NCBI GenBank assembly: GCA_049115935.1
Contig: JAGDZK010000005.1
Location: 62,001 to 126,000, forward strand
DNA length: 64,000 nucleotides
DNA from: Bermanella sp049115935
Lineage (GTDB): Bacteria > Pseudomonadota > Gammaproteobacteria > Pseudomonadales > Oceanobacteraceae
Direction of reading: 5' to 3'
In this document: piece after piece, positions 61,152-64,000 of the stretch
Position numbering within the stretch: position 1 is the first letter of the stretch
Layout: each line of letters opens with the position of its first letter
Notes under the pieces: model-generated
What the model saw: the letters and a program-made list of their open reading frames with translations, nothing else
Databases searched by the model: none
What the model was told of the DNA's origin: nothing
Position numbers and translations under genes: made by a program

Positions 61152-62102
61152 ATGAATAAATGGTTAGCTATATTTTTAGTCTTTTCATTATCGGCATGTA
61201 TATCAGATAGCAACACCAAAGAAGACTCTCAAAGTCCTGAAGAGCTGCATGGCTCTTGGAGATTAGACAGTGAAACTTCGGAAAGTTATATTAATATTAC
61301 AAAAGACAATTTAGTGTTTTTTAATCACCATAAGGCTCACCATTGTCACACAAAAATTCAACATAACTTTATTACTGAAAATGATAACAGAATAACTATA
61401 GAATCAAATGATGGCGCCTCAAATGTATTTAGCTGGTCAATACAAGGAAGCAAATTATCTTTCCGCGATAGTAATGGTGTTAATAGTTATTTAACCCGCT
61501 CATTTGATAATCCTGAGTTAGCCGTAAGCTGTCCTAACACCGTAGATCAAGGCATAATTGATATTTCAATTAGCTTTCAAAAACTCCCCGCATCTATTCC
61601 TTCTGAACATTATTTTAATCTGTATCTAATATTTGATTTAAATGGGAATAACGTCAAAGATAAAGGAGATATAACCTTTTTGTTTATAAAATTTCGAGAC
61701 GATGATACGACTGATATAAATAATTTACGCGCATACTCTCGTATATTCATTGAAAAAGTTAGTGATCATATTGATAACGAAATATATCTTGCAGATACAG
61801 ATTACTCTATTGAAAATAATACAATCACTTTTCAAGTTAAAAAATCAGACCGCACAGAGTTTTCAGGTATAGATACAAACGCCAGAATTTACCTATCTAC
61901 GACGTATAGCGATCAAAGTAATACTTATCTATCAGATTACTACCCCAGTTATAATGAATTTACACCACATGGAATAGATGCAAGTAATTTGCTTGATAAT
62001 TCGGATGATGTATATCGACCAATGCCTGAATCCATTACAATGGATTTGAAAGCGATCAGCATCCAATTCATCGATCAGCCACCTTTGCCGATAGGTCTTT
62101 AA
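61152..62102 (+). CDS. Hypothetical lipoprotein, AT-rich
   Basis: A 316-aa lipoprotein with lipobox LSAC (Cys16; signal MNKWLAIFLVFSLSAC). The first part (ELHGSWRLDSETSESYINITKDNLVFF...SIQGSKLSF) resembles lipocalin-like domains; the second half is Asp/Asn-rich with a calcium-site-like DLNGNNVKDKGD loop. Cysteines are few (HCHTK and VSCPN). No family was recognised. The base composition is distinctly AT-rich next to the ribosomal genes. Confidence 0.7.
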   Translation: MNKWLAIFLVFSLSACISDSNTKEDSQSPEELHGSWRLDSETSESYINITKDNLVFFNHHKAHHCHTKIQHNFITENDNRITIESNDGASNVFSWSIQGSKLSFRDSNGVNSYLTRSFDNPELAVSCPNTVDQGIIDISISFQKLPASIPSEHYFNLYLIFDLNGNNVKDKGDITFLFIKFRDDDTTDINNLRAYSRIFIEKVSDHIDNEIYLADTDYSIENNTITFQVKKSDRTEFSGIDTNARIYLSTTYSDQSNTYLSDYYPSYNEFTPHGIDASNLLDNSDDVYRPMPESITMDLKAISIQFIDQPPLPIGL

Positions 62103-62454
62103 TTAGACATTTACTGATATAAAATTCACATAAATAAAGTTAGCAGCTTGAGCCTGTTGATTACGTTAGACGGGCAGTGGGTCTTTTTAGGTTTTTTTGT
62201 CAAAGCTTTTGCTATTTTATTCACTTTAATTAATAGCCCTTAAAAATGTACGAGCTCGCACCTGCGAGCGATAAACGTAACCGATATAACAGGCACACTC
62301 TTTATCTAATCGCGCGCAAGCGCCCTCCCACAAAAGCAAGCAAAGCAGCCCCTATCATCCTGAACTCGACAAAGAGGCTGTCTAAGAAACATCTCCCATC
62401 TCAACATTATGCTAAACTGCCACTCCTGTTTTCTGTCTAGCGTACTGCATTAAC
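62103..62454. other. Gap before mutM
   Basis: 352 nt with no credible gene. It contains fragments of dispersed repeats: a single TTAGACG unit near 62170, a CATCCTGAACTCGAC piece like the repeat after hisF near 62357, and a two-unit heptad copy at 62390. Confidence 0.5.
62390..62403 (-). repeat. Minimal heptad copy before mutM
   Basis: Two 7-base units, CATCTCC and CATCTCA, matching the distal units of the other reverse-oriented arrays. Too short to be certain alone. Confidence 0.4.
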
Positions 62455-63285
62455 ATGCCTGAACTTCCCGAAGTCGAAACCACTTGTCGTGGTATTGCCC
62501 CCCACATCGAAGGTAAAGCCATTGCTACATTAGTGGTGCGCCAACCCCAATTACGTTGGCCCATTCCTGATGACTTAGCAAAATTGGTAAAAGGGCAAAC
62601 GATTTTAGCGGTGCGTCGTCGCGCAAAGTATATTTTGCTTGATATTGGTAAAAGCAAAATCAAAGGCACCATGATTATTCACCTAGGTATGTCAGGCTCT
62701 TTGCGTGTGGTGAAAGGAGTGCCACCTGAACCGCAAAAACATGAGCACTTTGATTTAGTATTTTCTAAAGAGTTGTTACTGCGCTTTACCGACCCTAGGC
62801 GTTTTGGTGCCTGTTTGTGGCAAGACGTGGACAGTGATGACAACAAATGGCTGGATCACCTAGGGCCAGAACCATTAAGCGATGACTTTAACGGCGAATA
62901 TTTATTTAACAAAAGCCGTAAGCGTACCAGTGCGGTCAAAACCTTCATTATGGATCAAAAAATCGTGGTGGGTGTGGGTAACATTTACGCCAGTGAATCA
63001 TTATTCTTAAGCGGCATTAGCCCCACTAAAGCCGCCGGTAAAATCAGTAAAGCTAAATACGAGATATTTGCCCAGCAAATCAAACAGGTGCTGACCCGTG
63101 CCATCGCCCAAGGAGGCACCACTCTCAAGGACTTTGTGGGCAGTGATGGTAAACCTGGGTATTTTGCTCAACAGCTGCATGTTTATGGGCGAAAAGACGA
63201 ACCTTGTAGCCAGTGTGAGGCTCCCATAAAACAGATTACACAGGGCCAACGCAGCACTTTTTATTGCACTAATTGTCAAAAGTGA
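62455..63285 (+). CDS. mutM: Formamidopyrimidine-DNA glycosylase MutM (Fpg)
   Basis: Excises 8-oxoguanine and FaPy lesions. The 276-aa enzyme has the catalytic N-terminus (Pro2, Glu3 in MPELPEVETTCRG), the lysine in VRRRAKYILL (about 58), VGVGNIYASESLF (H2TH region, about 168-180) and the C-terminal zinc finger CSQC-X16-CTNC. Complements MutY at 11.5 kb. Confidence 0.98.
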   Translation: MPELPEVETTCRGIAPHIEGKAIATLVVRQPQLRWPIPDDLAKLVKGQTILAVRRRAKYILLDIGKSKIKGTMIIHLGMSGSLRVVKGVPPEPQKHEHFDLVFSKELLLRFTDPRRFGACLWQDVDSDDNKWLDHLGPEPLSDDFNGEYLFNKSRKRTSAVKTFIMDQKIVVGVGNIYASESLFLSGISPTKAAGKISKAKYEIFAQQIKQVLTRAIAQGGTTLKDFVGSDGKPGYFAQQLHVYGRKDEPCSQCEAPIKQITQGQRSTFYCTNCQK

Positions 63286-63361
63286 CGATGTGCTCGCCAC
63301 AGCCCAGAAAAAGCTGATATAGTTCGCTCAATAATAAGCGCCATGTACAGGGACAATAACA

Positions 63362-63694
63362 ATGCTAAACCTTTCAAGCCAACTTAAAAGCGGCATCATG
63401 ATTCTTGCTGCTATGTTGATGTTTTCATTACCAATGCATGCACAAGCTCAGCAGATTGACGAAACCCCGTCAGCGGCTGCCATGGCATTTGATGGTTTAA
63501 TCGTACGTCCATTGACCTTGGTTGCCACGGCCATTGGCACGGTAATTTGGGTAGCCATCCTACCGTTTAGTGTTTTAGGCGGTAACGCAGGTGAAGCGGC
63601 TGAGGTCTTGGTGCTAACTCCAGCTAAAGCCACGTTTATTCGCTGTTTAGGCTGTACCAGTAACGGTCGTAAAATAGAGTACGAAGATGAGTAA
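63362..63694 (+). CDS. Hypothetical membrane or periplasmic protein
   Basis: A 110-aa protein with a signal peptide (MILAAMLMFSLPMHAQAQ) and one further hydrophobic segment (LTLVATAIGTVIWVAILPFSVLGG). A Cys-x-x-Cys pair (RCLGCTSNG) and an acidic tail follow. Similar small proteins follow mutM in related bacteria (Pseudomonas PA0358 region), with no known function. Confidence 0.7.
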   Translation: MLNLSSQLKSGIMILAAMLMFSLPMHAQAQQIDETPSAAAMAFDGLIVRPLTLVATAIGTVIWVAILPFSVLGGNAGEAAEVLVLTPAKATFIRCLGCTSNGRKIEYEDE

Positions 63695-63708
63695 TTTCAT
63701 CTTTGCAT

Positions 63709-63738
63709 AAAAAAGGCGTCTAATTAGACGCCTTTTTT
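63709..63738. terminator. Bidirectional terminator
   Basis: A perfect 30-bp palindrome AAAAAAGGCGTCTAA/TTAGACGCCTTTTTT between convergent genes. Confidence 0.95.
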
Positions 63739-63756
63739 ATGCCTGTCGCATGAGAG

Positions 63757-64000
63757 TTAATACCCCATTTCGGTGAGTATTTCGTCATAACCTTGCTGGA
63801 ATTGCTCATATTTAAACCTGTAACCGGCATCTAATAAACGCTTATTTGAAAGTCGTTTATTACCACGACGACTGGCCTCTGGCACATCATGGTCAGGCTC
63901 TACATCACCGATGCGGTCTTTTAACCATTCTAATATTTCAAACAAGGTGGTCGGCGAGGAATCGGTGCCGATATATAATTCCTCTAATGGTTTACCTGCC
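63757..64000 (-). CDS. NAD-dependent epimerase/SDR, YeeZ-like (C-terminus only)
   Basis: The frame is open to the right edge, so only the last 81 residues are present. The visible part has YIGTDSSPTTLFEILEWL and the GNKRLSNKRLLDAGYRFKYEQFQQGY end found in extended SDR proteins of the YeeZ type. The Rossmann motif and catalytic residues are outside the window, so substrate and activity cannot be judged. Confidence 0.75.
   Translation of the reverse strand, partial: AGKPLEELYIGTDSSPTTLFEILEWLKDRIGDVEPDHDVPEASRRGNKRLSNKRLLDAGYRFKYEQFQQGYDEILTEMGY

Overview
The window is chromosomal DNA of a marine-type gammaproteobacterium, most like the Oceanospirillales (Bermanella/Oleispira/Thalassolituus group) and more distantly Pseudomonas. 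The basis is gene content and gene order: ppk-ppx-trxA-rho-ubiD, mutY-yggX, hisB-hisH-hisF, algZR beside argH, yicC-gmk-rpoZ-spoT-ridA, metX-metW-DUF4426-rdgB-hemW, rpoH-ftsXEY-rsmD, an aldehyde dehydrogenase/Tat lipoprotein/GMC oxidoreductase cluster beside coaD-fdx-ggt, lptM-lysA-dapF, cyaA and rpmB-rpmG-mutM. The genus is an inference. Base composition looks moderate (I judge about 45% GC by eye). Nearly all of it is housekeeping DNA; no phage, insertion sequence, integrase or CRISPR array is visible.

Layout. 1-9 kb: polyphosphate kinase (5' end outside the window), convergent exopolyphosphatase, thioredoxin, Rho, UbiD with a ferredoxin-type flavin reductase, and a short-chain dehydrogenase. 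9-11 kb: an accessory pocket with a small unknown ORF and a KAP-family P-loop NTPase next to the 3' end of a tRNA-Phe gene. 11-16 kb: yggX-mutY, a YfiR/YfiN-like cyclic-di-GMP module whose membrane enzyme also carries PAS and EAL domains, and an orphan MlaC-like protein. 16-23 kb: histidine genes hisB, hisH and hisF with hisA missing from its usual place, the AlgZ/AlgR two-component pair, and argH. 23-34 kb: the stringent-response block (ridA, spoT, rpoZ, gmk, yicC), rph, yggT, the methionine pair metX-metW, rdgB and hemW. 34-41 kb: trmB, rpoH, ftsX-ftsE-ftsY, a degenerate M16 peptidase-like protein and rsmD. 41-44 kb: an unusual lipoprotein with one c-type haem motif and small AT-rich orphan genes. 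44-52 kb: a laoR/laoC-laoB-laoA-type long-chain alcohol oxidation cluster, then coaD, ferredoxin, gamma-glutamyltransferase and an ElyC-like protein. 52-60 kb: orphan envelope genes, HAD/DUF484/dapF/lysA/lptM with xerC missing from its usual place, and class I adenylate cyclase. 60-64 kb: rpmB-rpmG followed by a duplicated 3' fragment of rpmG, an orphan lipoprotein, mutM and the end of an epimerase-like gene.

The most unusual signal is in the DNA between genes. Short arrays with a 7-base period and an AGACG core (CGTCT on the other strand) occur at about eight separate intergenic sites: near-perfect arrays after hisH and fdx, and diverged arrays after hisB, before ubiD, after argH/before ridA, between two genes at 34.2 kb, after rho and before mutM. 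A second layer of larger nested palindromes (18.6, 19.6, 23.1, 33.6 and 54.8 kb) sits in some of the same gaps. Two genes usually found in these operons (hisA, xerC) are absent, and the hisA gap is filled with repeats.
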